Origin: EsbW-18 sp033811555
Lineage (GTDB): Bacteria > Patescibacteriota > Minisyncoccia > Phycocordibacterales > EsbW-18
Reading direction: 5' to 3'
Length of the DNA: 17,255 nt
Assembly: GCA_033811555.1 (NCBI GenBank)
Contig: JAPXOG010000014.1
Location: 1-17,255, forward strand
Below the pieces are notes generated by a model. That model ran no database searches, had not been told where the DNA came from, and saw only the letters and a program-made list of their open reading frames with translations. Shown here in pieces: positions 5,718 to 12,547 of this stretch. Both the position numbers and the translations under genes were made by a program. Position 1 is the first letter of the stretch. Every line of letters starts with the position of its first letter.

Positions 5718-7149
5718 GTATTATCACCAAAACGGCATACGAACACCACACTATCGCTTCTGAAAAATACGGTACTTGTACTGAAGAATACGGTATCCGT
5801 GAAAACATTTCGCTTACGTTTAGCACATATTCTGAGACAGCCATAGCTGGAAACGATAGGACAAATCCTGCGTGAGAAAATATTCCAGCAACAATGCCCA
5901 AAACGCTCCCAAAAAACATCAACATAGGTACAACAGGAAGAACAATTATGTTTGCAAAAACGGACACAAGACTTACTTGTCCACTTAGATAAACAATCAA
6001 AGGCAACACAAATAATTGTGTAGCTAAAGTGGTCGAAAGTGTTTCGCGGAGTGATAAAATTTTAGGAACCCAAAACAATTTACGTTCCAAAATTGGGGAA
6101 TAAGTGATAAGGCCAAGAGTTGCAAGAAATGAAAGTTGAAACGAAGGATCATAAAGCGTGTAAGGATTGTAAAGTAACATACCTCCAGCAACAAAAAATA
6201 ATGCGCGCACAATGTCATAACGGGCACCTACATACCGCGCACAAAGCGCAAGAACCGCCATTCCTCCAGCACGCACCGCCGTTGCCGATGCTCCTGTAGC
6301 AACAACAAAAAACAAAATCGCCACACCTCCAAACGTCAACATTAAAACTCTCGGAAGAAACGAAAGTATGCGCATAACCATATCTGAGACAACAGTTATG
6401 TTGTATCCAGACAACACAACTATATGTATAAGACCAACACGCCTAAACATCTCTTCTGTTTGTTTGTCTATACCACCTTTCTCGCCAACAGTCACACCAG
6501 CCACAAGCCCAGCACTGGGTTCAGAGAGAAAAGATCTTATTGCCATAAGAAACCCTCGTCGTGCAGAAAACAACAAACGATACAATGCATTGCCGCCATC
6601 CCTTGAAACTACAGCTACTTCTGGAAATATCATTTGGTAGTATGCTCCTTCTTTTGCGAGAAATCTTGGATAGTCAAACTTTCTTCCTTCATCAGTTGTA
6701 AACGGTTCTGGCCTTCGTAGATTTCCTGAAACACGAACTGTATCCCCATATCGAAACTCAGGAAACGGGTTTGTAATAATGTACACTCGTGCAGTTTTTT
6801 CTTCTAAAGTTACAGCCACAAGCATCTTTTGCGAGGATTCAGTAAACTCTGGCTCGCGCACAACAATCCCTTCAAGAGTTGTTTGGCCCAAGCGCGCATC
6901 AAGTAGGTGTGTATTTTTCGAAAACTCAATATCAGCACGAAGCACTCCTAATGAACCTCCTAAAAGAGTCACGAAAACTGCACACCATACAGTGCTCCTT
7001 AGAGTATTTCTTTTCATGCACAATGCAATACCAATAACACTGAGGCACGCACAGGAGACAGTAAAAACACCTGGCACATAAAAAACACCGCGCAATGCAA
7101 TGCCGGATGCTATTCCCAATATTCCAGCGTAAACAAAAACTCCGGGCAC
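5671..7149 (-). CDS. comEC: ComEC/Rec2-type DNA-uptake channel, without the C-terminal hydrolase domain
   Basis: The 492-aa product is a polytopic membrane protein. Residues about 1-60 have membrane helices, about 85-180 an OB-like soluble domain (DUF4131: LEGIVVREP, YGDTVRVSGNLRRPEPF, DYPRFLAKEGAYYQMIF), and about 200-480 the Competence domain with GLIHIVVLSGYNITVV and the helix-rich core including DPSFQLSFLATLGL. ComEC imports single-stranded DNA across the inner membrane in natural transformation. Full-length proteins also carry a metallo-beta-lactamase domain, which here is a separate gene at 3337-4200. The only start fitting the N-terminus is GTG at 7149, preceded directly by an in-frame TAA; that GTG lies inside the mscL terminator hairpin, and no ribosome-binding site is seen. 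Expression may depend on read-through. Partner genes in the window: pili, recJ. Confidence 0.9.
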   Translation of the reverse strand: MPGVFVYAGILGIASGIALRGVFYVPGVFTVSCACLSVIGIALCMKRNTLRSTVWCAVFVTLLGGSLGVLRADIEFSKNTHLLDARLGQTTLEGIVVREPEFTESSQKMLVAVTLEEKTARVYIITNPFPEFRYGDTVRVSGNLRRPEPFTTDEGRKFDYPRFLAKEGAYYQMIFPEVAVVSRDGGNALYRLLFSARRGFLMAIRSFLSEPSAGLVAGVTVGEKGGIDKQTEEMFRRVGLIHIVVLSGYNITVVSDMVMRILSFLPRVLMLTFGGVAILFFVVATGASATAVRAGGMAVLALCARYVGARYDIVRALFFVAGGMLLYNPYTLYDPSFQLSFLATLGLITYSPILERKLFWVPKILSLRETLSTTLATQLFVLPLIVYLSGQVSLVSVFANIIVLPVVPMLMFFGSVLGIVAGIFSHAGFVLSFPAMAVSEYVLNVSEMFSRIPYSSVQVPYFSEAIVWCSYAVLVIILIRSRVRTSHVSSPN

Positions 7150-7172
7150 TTAAATAGTGTCCGAAGTTTTTG
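7134..7172 (-). terminator. Terminator or attenuator hairpin between mscL and comEC, containing the comEC start codon
   Basis: Arms 7134-7150 and 7156-7172 pair over 17 positions (two are wobble or mismatch depending on strand), with a 5-nt loop. On the minus strand the 3' arm ends in GTTTTTG followed by TTT, as in an intrinsic terminator, 23 nt past the mscL stop. The GTG start of comEC (7149-7147) is within the 3' arm. Confidence 0.75.
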
Positions 7173-7194
7173 TGAAAAAAATTTAAACTGCCAT

Positions 7195-7491
7195 TTACCC
7201 CTCCTTCTTCACATCCAACTTATCCAAACCTAACCCTTTGAAAAAGTAATACACGACCGCTGCAATGATGAGGAAATCTATAACGACTGCGATAAAACTG
7301 CCGAGTGCAACTGGACCCAACATAAAGCCAGCTAACCCTGCTCTTGAGCCAAATATAAGTCCTATAATTGGGTTGATTATATCGGAAACCAGCGCTCCCA
7401 CTACTTTTGATACAGCGCCCCCTAGAATAAATCCTATGGCCAGCCCTATGATTCCTTGCTCGCGAATAAATTTTATAAATCCTTTAAACAT
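7195..7491 (-). CDS. mscL: Large-conductance mechanosensitive channel MscL
   Basis: The 98-aa protein has the MscL layout: an N-terminal amphipathic segment (MFKGFIKFIREQG), TM1 with AIGFILGGAVSKVVGALVSDIINPIIG (about 17-44; the A/G-rich pore-lining face is clear), a short outer loop, and TM2 FIAVVIDFLIIAAVVYYFF. It opens on membrane tension to release solutes during osmotic downshock. At 98 residues it is shorter than the usual 130-150 aa because the periplasmic loop is only about 15 residues and the C-terminal helical bundle is nearly absent (ends KLDVKKEG). It follows rnhA by 114 bp of very AT-rich DNA that holds its own promoter, and is followed by a hairpin that separates it from comEC. 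Confidence 0.9.
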   Translation of the reverse strand: MFKGFIKFIREQGIIGLAIGFILGGAVSKVVGALVSDIINPIIGLIFGSRAGLAGFMLGPVALGSFIAVVIDFLIIAAVVYYFFKGLGLDKLDVKKEG

Positions 7492-7569
7492 ATATTTAAT
7501 AAATCCGAACTTCGAAAGAAATTCAAAAAAGATTACTTGTTAATAAAATTCTACTTATAACTTTTTACA

Positions 7570-7598
7570 ATTATATCTTATTATTATTTTAAATTTAA
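7570..7598 (-). promoter_or_regulatory. Putative promoter of mscL
   Basis: TATAAT (7575-7570 on the minus strand) with a weak AT-rich -35 (TTAAAT, 17-nt spacer) lies just after the rnhA stop. It would give a leader of about 70 nt. AT-richness lowers the significance. Confidence 0.45.
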
Positions 7599-7605
7599 AG
7601 TTTGA

Positions 7606-8034
7606 CTATCGCGATTCATGAGCATCCAATGCCTTATTATACAATAAATCCGCTTCTTTGTTTTTTTCTCGTGGAATGTGAGAAAAGTTAATATTTGGGA
7701 ATTCCCCAACACGTAGATTCCATACTCTGATAAATTGCTTCTGCATAGACTCTTCCTTTATCTGATATTCTCCGTTTAATTGCTTAACTACAAGCTCACT
7801 ATCCATACGTACATCTACTCGCACCTGTTCTCTTTTTTCTTTCGGGATAATTTTTTTGAGTTCTGTAAGCGCGTAAATAAGCGCCTCATATTCTGCCCAG
7901 TTATTTGTTTGTACACCTACATAAGCCCCCACTTTTTTTACGATTTTCCCTGATTCATCTGAAATAACAAAACCTATACCAGCAGGCCCTGGATTTCCTC
8001 TAGCCCCACCGTCTGTATGTATAGTGTATTCCAT
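7606..8034 (-). CDS. rnhA: Ribonuclease HI
   Basis: The 142-aa product cleaves the RNA strand of RNA-DNA hybrids. It opens with YTIHTDGGARGNPGPAGIGFV, the classic RNase H first strand with the catalytic Asp at residue 8. It continues with NNWAEYEALIYAL (catalytic Glu), RMDSELVVKQL (catalytic Asp) and HIPREKNKEADLL (the last Asp). All four acidic residues are present, and the length is near the usual 150 aa. No N-terminal hybrid-binding domain is seen. It starts 40 bp after recJ on the same strand, so the two are probably co-transcribed; both act on nucleic-acid intermediates. ATG at 8034 is preceded by AGAAG, a weak ribosome-binding site. Confidence 0.93.
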   Translation of the reverse strand: MEYTIHTDGGARGNPGPAGIGFVISDESGKIVKKVGAYVGVQTNNWAEYEALIYALTELKKIIPKEKREQVRVDVRMDSELVVKQLNGEYQIKEESMQKQFIRVWNLRVGEFPNINFSHIPREKNKEADLLYNKALDAHESR

Positions 8035-8074
8035 GCTTCTAGTTTACCACGCAAAATATACGAGCACTGAAAAA

Positions 8075-9787
8075 TTATTTTACCACTTCAACTATTCGTA
8101 ATCGAACTCCTTTATCACGTCCATATTGCCCTCGTTCAAGTGAACCTAGAAGCGTGATTACTTGCCCCTCTTGGATTGATTCAAAGTTTTCGTTTCCTTT
8201 TGCAAAAAATTGGATTGCTTGCACATGTCCGCCACTAGGTGCACGAAACAAAAGTTTTATATGATTTTTCTCTTTTCCAAACCACTCCACTCCTTTAACT
8301 GTAATATTCTCAAACACAAACACAGGTTTAGGATTTCCAACACCAAATGGAGAAAGTTTTGATACTTCCGCCAAAGTGCGAGAGTGCACATCATCTAAAG
8401 AAAGCGCTAAATCAACTACTACTGGATCTTCAGGGTTTTCATTTTTTTTCACAAGCCGTGCATGAGCATCATTAATCGCTTCAGGCAATTTCACTAAATT
8501 CTCAACAGTAATAGAAAATCCTCCAGAGTGTTTGTGACCACCAAATTCCAAAAAAAGCTCTCTTGTTTCTTGCATAAGAGTCATTACATCGATCTTACCG
8601 TCACCTCTCACAGAACCTTTAATAACCGTTGATTCGCCTCTTCCCCACACAAATACTGGTTTTCCGTACACCTCAACAGCACGAGTTGCAGCAAGCCCCA
8701 AAAGCCCTGGTCTCCAGTGCGTATTGCCAACTACAAGCACAGATTCCTCGTGCTCATCTCCTACTTTTACGCGAATCTCTTTGCTCATCTGCGCTACAAC
8801 CCCTTTTCTTTCGTTATTTATTGAATCAAGATGTTTTGCAAGCGCCTCTGCACGCACTTCATCCTGGGTAGATAGAAGTTCAAACGCAAGCTCAGGTGCA
8901 TCCATACGCGACGCAGCGTTGATACGAGGTGTTACAGAAAACACAACATCATCCTCAGTAATCATGCGCTGATTGATTCGCTGTTGCGAAAGAAGCGCTT
9001 TCAAACCTACTCGGTGAGATTTGCGTAATACCACAAGACCGTAATATGCAATAGCCCGATTTTCATCTATAAGAGGCACCATATCCGATAGAGTCGCAAT
9101 CCCAACCATATCTAAAAGCCATTTTTCATATCCAGTTGGAACCAGTCGATTATTTTTTGAAACAAGCGCCTGAACAATTTTAAATATAACCCCCGCACCA
9201 CACAGATGTTTATTTGGATACCTATCGCCCTCCTGATTAGGATTTACAATTGCAAATGCTTTCGGTATTTCAAGGCCTGGTAAATGATGGTCTGTGACAA
9301 TAACTTCAATACCCGATTCTGTTGCACGCACTATATGTTTCGCATCCCCCATACCGCAATCAATCGTTATAATCAGTTTCGTACCATTTTCTATACATTC
9401 GGTAATCACCTCGTCATTGAGACCAAACCCTTGCGTGTTGCGGTGCGGAATAACAACTGAAAAATTATGAAAACCTGCTTTTGTGAAAAAATCGTGCATA
9501 ACAACAGACGCGGGGATTCCGTCTGCATCAAAATCGGAAAACAGAGTTACTTTTTCGTTATTCTTCATAGCCCGGAGAATACGCTCAATTGTCTTCTCCA
9601 TATCCGTAAGCAAAAACGGATCAAGCACATCACGACTCCAATCAGGTTTTAAAAACACACCCGCTTCATCTGATGTATAAATGCCTCGACGCCACAACAA
9701 AGCACGAACAAATTCTGAGTATTCTGTAAGTTCTTCTTTGTTATTTACCTCTGAAGATTCTGAGATTGTGTATCTTTTTTGTTGCAT
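8075..9787 (-). CDS. recJ: Single-stranded-DNA-specific exonuclease RecJ
   Basis: The 570-aa protein is a DHH-family 5'-3' exonuclease used in recombination and repair. Motif I is FSDFDADGIPAS, motif II TIDCGMGD, motif III VTDHHLPG, followed by VNPNQ and LCGAGVIFK. The DHHA1 domain shows FGGHKHSGGFSI, and a C-terminal OB-like domain ends the protein (VVVDLALSLDDV, FGVGNPKPVF, KLLFRAPSGG). All metal-binding motifs are intact and the length is typical. I start it at ATG 9787 (MQQKRYTISE); a GTG 21 nt upstream keeps frame but lies within the -10 box, so it is unlikely. The promoter implies a nearly leaderless mRNA. RecJ is divergent from the HIT gene and precedes rnhA. In this context it could also trim DNA taken up through ComEC. 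Confidence 0.93.
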   Translation of the reverse strand: MQQKRYTISESSEVNNKEELTEYSEFVRALLWRRGIYTSDEAGVFLKPDWSRDVLDPFLLTDMEKTIERILRAMKNNEKVTLFSDFDADGIPASVVMHDFFTKAGFHNFSVVIPHRNTQGFGLNDEVITECIENGTKLIITIDCGMGDAKHIVRATESGIEVIVTDHHLPGLEIPKAFAIVNPNQEGDRYPNKHLCGAGVIFKIVQALVSKNNRLVPTGYEKWLLDMVGIATLSDMVPLIDENRAIAYYGLVVLRKSHRVGLKALLSQQRINQRMITEDDVVFSVTPRINAASRMDAPELAFELLSTQDEVRAEALAKHLDSINNERKGVVAQMSKEIRVKVGDEHEESVLVVGNTHWRPGLLGLAATRAVEVYGKPVFVWGRGESTVIKGSVRGDGKIDVMTLMQETRELFLEFGGHKHSGGFSITVENLVKLPEAINDAHARLVKKNENPEDPVVVDLALSLDDVHSRTLAEVSKLSPFGVGNPKPVFVFENITVKGVEWFGKEKNHIKLLFRAPSGGHVQAIQFFAKGNENFESIQEGQVITLLGSLERGQYGRDKGVRLRIVEVVK

Positions 9788-9795
9788 GGCATTGC

Positions 9796-9804
9796 AGTAT
9801 ACCA
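9796..9804 (-). promoter_or_regulatory. Extended -10 promoter of recJ, nearly leaderless
   Basis: The minus strand reads TGG-TATACT (9804-9796), 8 nt before the ATG at 9787; the -35 is poor. The 116-bp recJ-HIT spacer (9788-9903) holds this and the divergent HIT promoter. Confidence 0.6.
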
Positions 9805-9867
9805 CCACCTTACAAACAACTCTCTATACTAATATGTCTCTACTAATGTGCAGGTATTTGAGTATAC

Positions 9868-9895
9868 TTAAAATAATTCCCGTAAACGATATAAT
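9868..9895 (+). promoter_or_regulatory. Leaderless promoter of the HIT gene
   Basis: TATAAT (9890-9895) ends 8 nt before the ATG at 9904, with TTAAAA (9868-9873, 16-nt spacer) as a possible -35. There is no room for a normal ribosome-binding site. Confidence 0.6.
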
Positions 9896-9903
9896 AAATA
9901 GGT

Positions 9904-10314
9904 ATGTCTGACTGTCTTTTTTGCAAAATCATAACAGGAGCCATGCCCGCTGAAAAAGTGTATGAGAACGATCACACGTTTGCGTTCCTTGATATAAGTC
10001 CAAACAACTTTGGGCATACTCTTGTGCTTCCGAAAAAACACTACGAAAACATATTTGACATGCCAACTTCTGCGGTACATGAGGTATACGAAACCGCACA
10101 AAAAATTGCTCGCGCACTACAAGCAACCGGAGTTGAAGGGATAAATATCATCTCAAACAACAACGCAACCGCTGGGCAAGTTATATTTCATGCCCATGTA
10201 CATGTTATCCCAAGAGAAGCTGATGACGGATTTACATATTGGCCACAAAAAAAATATAACGATTACAAACAGATGCGTGAAATTGGTGAAAAAATTCGTC
10301 GTGCATTGGCGTAA
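9904..10314 (+). CDS. HIT-family nucleotide hydrolase
   Basis: The 136-aa protein is a histidine-triad enzyme of the Hint branch, which hydrolyses nucleoside phosphoramidates or related AMP adducts. The triad HAHVHVIP lies near residues 98-105, and the N-terminal CLFCKIITG supplies two Cys of the zinc site seen in bacterial HIT proteins. AFLDISPNNFGHTLVLPKKHY and NIISNNNATAGQVIFH are typical of the fold. The end is charged (YKQMREIGEKIRRALA). It is cytoplasmic, with no signal peptide. It is the only plus-strand gene besides sod, is divergent from recJ, and is convergent with the small Cys protein gene. The true substrate cannot be told from sequence. The start at 9904 follows a TATAAT box too closely for a leader. 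Confidence 0.93.
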   Translation: MSDCLFCKIITGAMPAEKVYENDHTFAFLDISPNNFGHTLVLPKKHYENIFDMPTSAVHEVYETAQKIARALQATGVEGINIISNNNATAGQVIFHAHVHVIPREADDGFTYWPQKKYNDYKQMREIGEKIRRALA

Positions 10315-10324
10315 AAATAAATAC

Positions 10325-10354
10325 ACAAAAAAATAACCTCGCCAAAGCGAGGTT
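10325..10354 (-). terminator. Intrinsic terminator closing the pil-tpiA-pgk-small protein run
   Basis: Perfect 8-bp stem AACCTCGC/GCGAGGTT (10335-10342 and 10347-10354) with loop CAAA. On the minus strand it continues ATTTTTTTTG, the U-tract expected for termination of the minus-strand genes, 19 nt after the small gene's stop. On the plus strand an A-tract follows, so it does not serve the HIT gene well. Confidence 0.88.
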
Positions 10355-10373
10355 AAAAAAGAGTGTCCCTTAA

Positions 10374-10577
10374 TCAATCGCCGAAGTCCAGTTCGATCTG
10401 AGCTGGATCGTGCTTATCTCGATCTCGAAAGAACTCAGCCAATACTTGAAAGAGGTGGCCGAGCTCCTCGAGCGAGAGCTCCACGCTCCCGCCGGAGTCG
10501 TCTGTGATCGTGGCAATACTACCTGCCACTCGAAGAACCGGGCAACAACCTTGAGTATGGCAAAGCTTGATAAGCAT
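10374..10577 (-). CDS. Small cysteine-containing protein of unknown function
   Basis: This 67-aa product starts MLIKLCHTQGCCPVL, with three Cys and a His in the first 12 residues that could bind metal, then TITDDSGGSVELSLEELGHLFQVLAEFF, a strand-turn-helix pattern, and a charged tail (RDRDKHDPAQIELDFGD). I do not recognise the family. Reality is supported by an AAAGGAG ribosome-binding site 4 nt before the ATG, the best in the window, and by a strong terminator 19 nt after the stop. An in-frame extension to 10652 would overlap the pgk stop and ignore this site. Its DNA is visibly more GC-rich than its neighbours, which suggests recent transfer or different selection. It follows pgk by 71 bp, a spacer holding the hairpin TACCAG/CTGGTA (10622-10638). 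Function unknown. Confidence 0.75.
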   Translation of the reverse strand: MLIKLCHTQGCCPVLRVAGSIATITDDSGGSVELSLEELGHLFQVLAEFFRDRDKHDPAQIELDFGD

Positions 10578-10581
10578 TGTG

Positions 10582-10588
10582 CTCCTTT
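10582..10588 (-). promoter_or_regulatory. Strong Shine-Dalgarno site of the small Cys protein
   Basis: AAAGGAG followed by CACA and the ATG. A second, weaker AAAGGAC-AATG pair lies about 25-30 nt further upstream in another frame. Such a clear site is exceptional among the genes here and sets the start at 10577. Confidence 0.8.
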
Positions 10589-10648
10589 CTTGCGCATTTG
10601 CGCATTGTCCTTTCAGGAGCGTACCAGAGTAACTGGTATAAATCAAAC

Positions 10649-11782
10649 TCAAACTAAAGCTTCAATACCTGGTAGAGTTTTGTTTGACAGAAACTCAAGC
10701 ATAGCACCTCCAGCTGTTGAATAAAACGAAATCTCTTTCTCGACTCCTGTTGTTTTAAGCGCTATTCGTGTATCTCCTCCTCCAACTACACTATAAGCAT
10801 TTGAACGCGCAATTGCTCTTGCTACTTCATGTGTTGCGGTTATATATCCTTTCTCATACCAACCAAGCGGTCCATTCCACAACACAAATGCTGCACGGCT
10901 GATTGCCTCTACAATGGATGCCGTTGTTTCCGGTCCCGCATCTACAATAGTGTTATCTTCCATCACGTGATCAGCTGAAACAACTAACTCATCTCCGTCA
11001 CTATCAACAACCAAAACATCGGAGTATGTTGTAATATTTTTTTGTGCAAGAACGTTACGAACAATGCTGTTAGGAACAACATCAACAACAGATTGTCCAA
11101 TATTTCTCCCTTTCGCTTGTAACAAAACAGAGCCCGAAACACCAGCAATAAAGACGTGATCTGTACTTCCAGCAAGACGCAGTGCAATCGGCAGTTTAGT
11201 TGCCGTTTTTGATCCACCCAAAACAACTACCGCAGGATGCTCTGGATTAAATGCTCGAGAAAGGTTTTCATATTCACACTCAAATCGTAAACCCATGTAT
11301 GAAGGCAAGTATTTTGGAATACCCACAACAGAGGCGTGAGGCCGATGTGCTGAGGAAAAATCATCATTTACAAAAATCTCTCCAAAAGATGCTAGTTCAC
11401 GTGAAAAAAGATCTACATTGCGTTCTTCCCCAGGATTTTTCCTAAGATTTTCAAACAAAACACTTTCTCCTTCAGAAAGAAGACCTACTTTCTTCTTACA
11501 TTCTTTAGAAACAGGGTCTTCAGCAAATGTCACGCGCACTGTTTTTGTTATCTCTTCATATACAGGTAGAAGTGACGCACCAGGAGTGGAACTATGACCG
11601 ATAATTACAGTCCTAGCACCCAACTCACTAAGGTGCTGAATGGTTTTCAGAGCTTCATCAATACGAAACGAATCTGTGATGTGTCCGTTCTCTATCGGAG
11701 CATTAAGATTCGCACGAAGAACTACCCGCATTCCGCGGACTATATTTGCTTCAGCCAATTTTTTTGGTTTAACTACTGCCAT
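10649..11782 (-). CDS. pgk: Phosphoglycerate kinase, divergent at substrate-binding positions
   Basis: The 377-aa product is recognisable as PGK, the ATP-forming glycolytic step from 1,3-bisphosphoglycerate. Clear motifs are FVNDDFSSAHRPHAS (R147), VVLGGSKTATK (K192), VLWNGPLGWYEKG, VVGGGDTRIA and a C-terminal LPGIEAL. It is about 20-40 residues shorter than typical. Two positions differ from the family: RVDFNVP is RANLNAP (the 3-phosphoglycerate-binding Asp is Asn25), and SHLGRP is GHSSTP (the catalytic Arg is Thr66). STGGGASLE is also STAGGAMLE. Start ATG 11782 (MAVVKPKKL) is chosen because it matches the family N-terminus; it overlaps the tpiA end by 14 nt, implying translational coupling. 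It may be a weakened enzyme, a paralog, or a lineage with compensating changes. Confidence 0.88.
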   Translation of the reverse strand: MAVVKPKKLAEANIVRGMRVVLRANLNAPIENGHITDSFRIDEALKTIQHLSELGARTVIIGHSSTPGASLLPVYEEITKTVRVTFAEDPVSKECKKKVGLLSEGESVLFENLRKNPGEERNVDLFSRELASFGEIFVNDDFSSAHRPHASVVGIPKYLPSYMGLRFECEYENLSRAFNPEHPAVVVLGGSKTATKLPIALRLAGSTDHVFIAGVSGSVLLQAKGRNIGQSVVDVVPNSIVRNVLAQKNITTYSDVLVVDSDGDELVVSADHVMEDNTIVDAGPETTASIVEAISRAAFVLWNGPLGWYEKGYITATHEVARAIARSNAYSVVGGGDTRIALKTTGVEKEISFYSTAGGAMLEFLSNKTLPGIEALV

Positions 11783-12539
11783 ACTCAGTAATTGCTCTGA
11801 GCATCCCGTGAATTTGTGCAGTGTTTCGACTTGCGTGACCAACCAATACTCCATCTGCACCTCCCTGAAATACTATGTTTGCGATATTCTCCTTTTCAAC
11901 AGAACCTCCGTATAAAATAGGAATGCTCGATCCAACACCTCGTCCGAACAATTTCACCAAAATTTTACGTATAAAAATAACTGCTTCGTGAATTTCAGAA
12001 GGACGCATCGCATATTTGAAGCTTTTACCTATCGCCCAAAGAGGTTCATACGCCACAATAAGTCCTTTAACCGTCTTTCGAGAAATCCCATTAAGTGAAG
12101 ATTTAATCTGATGTTCAAGTGTCGCAAGATGTTCTCCGTGAACTCCTCTCTCATATTCGCCGACACACATTATAGGACGGAGTCCGTTACGCAGTGCGAG
12201 CTTTGTTTTTTGCGCGACAATTGCATCTGTTTCTCCCAAACGTCGACGCTCGGAGTGGCCAACAATAACATAACGAACACCGAACTCTTTCAACATTGCA
12301 GAAGACACTTCACCTGTATGTGCGCCGTCTGCGAACAATGACAAATCCTGGGCTCCGAGTATAACTGCATCTGAGCGAAGACGAGTACACGCAGGAATGT
12401 GTACAAAAGGAGGACACACTATTACAGTAGTTGTACGAGCAGTACGCGCAACGCGTTTTGTTTCACCCAACAACGATACCGCTTCCTTTCGTGACACGGG
12501 ATCCATTTTCCAATTAGCTACAAAAATAATTTTTTTCAT
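11769..12539 (-). CDS. tpiA: Triosephosphate isomerase
   Basis: The 256-aa protein interconverts dihydroxyacetone phosphate and glyceraldehyde 3-phosphate. It starts KKIIFVANWKM (N9, K11), has VGHSERR with the catalytic His (H95), CVGE, and AYEPLWAIG with the catalytic Glu (E165). YGGSV and GVLVGHAS bind phosphate. Loop 6 reads AIGKSFKYAMRP instead of the usual AIGTGKTA, and GHAS replaces GGAS, so it is divergent but has all catalytic residues. Start 12539 fits the family N-terminus; an in-frame ATG 24 nt upstream would overlap the PilX-like stop. It begins 8 nt after the pilus operon's last pilin and overlaps pgk by 14 nt, so pilus and glycolytic genes probably share transcripts. Confidence 0.93.
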   Translation of the reverse strand: MKKIIFVANWKMDPVSRKEAVSLLGETKRVARTARTTTVIVCPPFVHIPACTRLRSDAVILGAQDLSLFADGAHTGEVSSAMLKEFGVRYVIVGHSERRRLGETDAIVAQKTKLALRNGLRPIMCVGEYERGVHGEHLATLEHQIKSSLNGISRKTVKGLIVAYEPLWAIGKSFKYAMRPSEIHEAVIFIRKILVKLFGRGVGSSIPILYGGSVEKENIANIVFQGGADGVLVGHASRNTAQIHGMLRAITEYGSS

Positions 12540-12547
12540 AGAAAATT

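Noticed and set aside
9788..9808. RecJ start at GTG 9808
   Set aside because: The codon overlaps the extended -10 box, and ATG 9787 gives a normal N-terminus.
10335..10354. Hairpin as terminator of the HIT gene
   Set aside because: On the plus strand it is followed by A residues; only the minus strand has the T-tract.
10370..10724. Other ORFs around the small Cys protein, on both strands
   Set aside because: They lack the strong ribosome-binding site and recognisable content, and overlap it or pgk in other frames.
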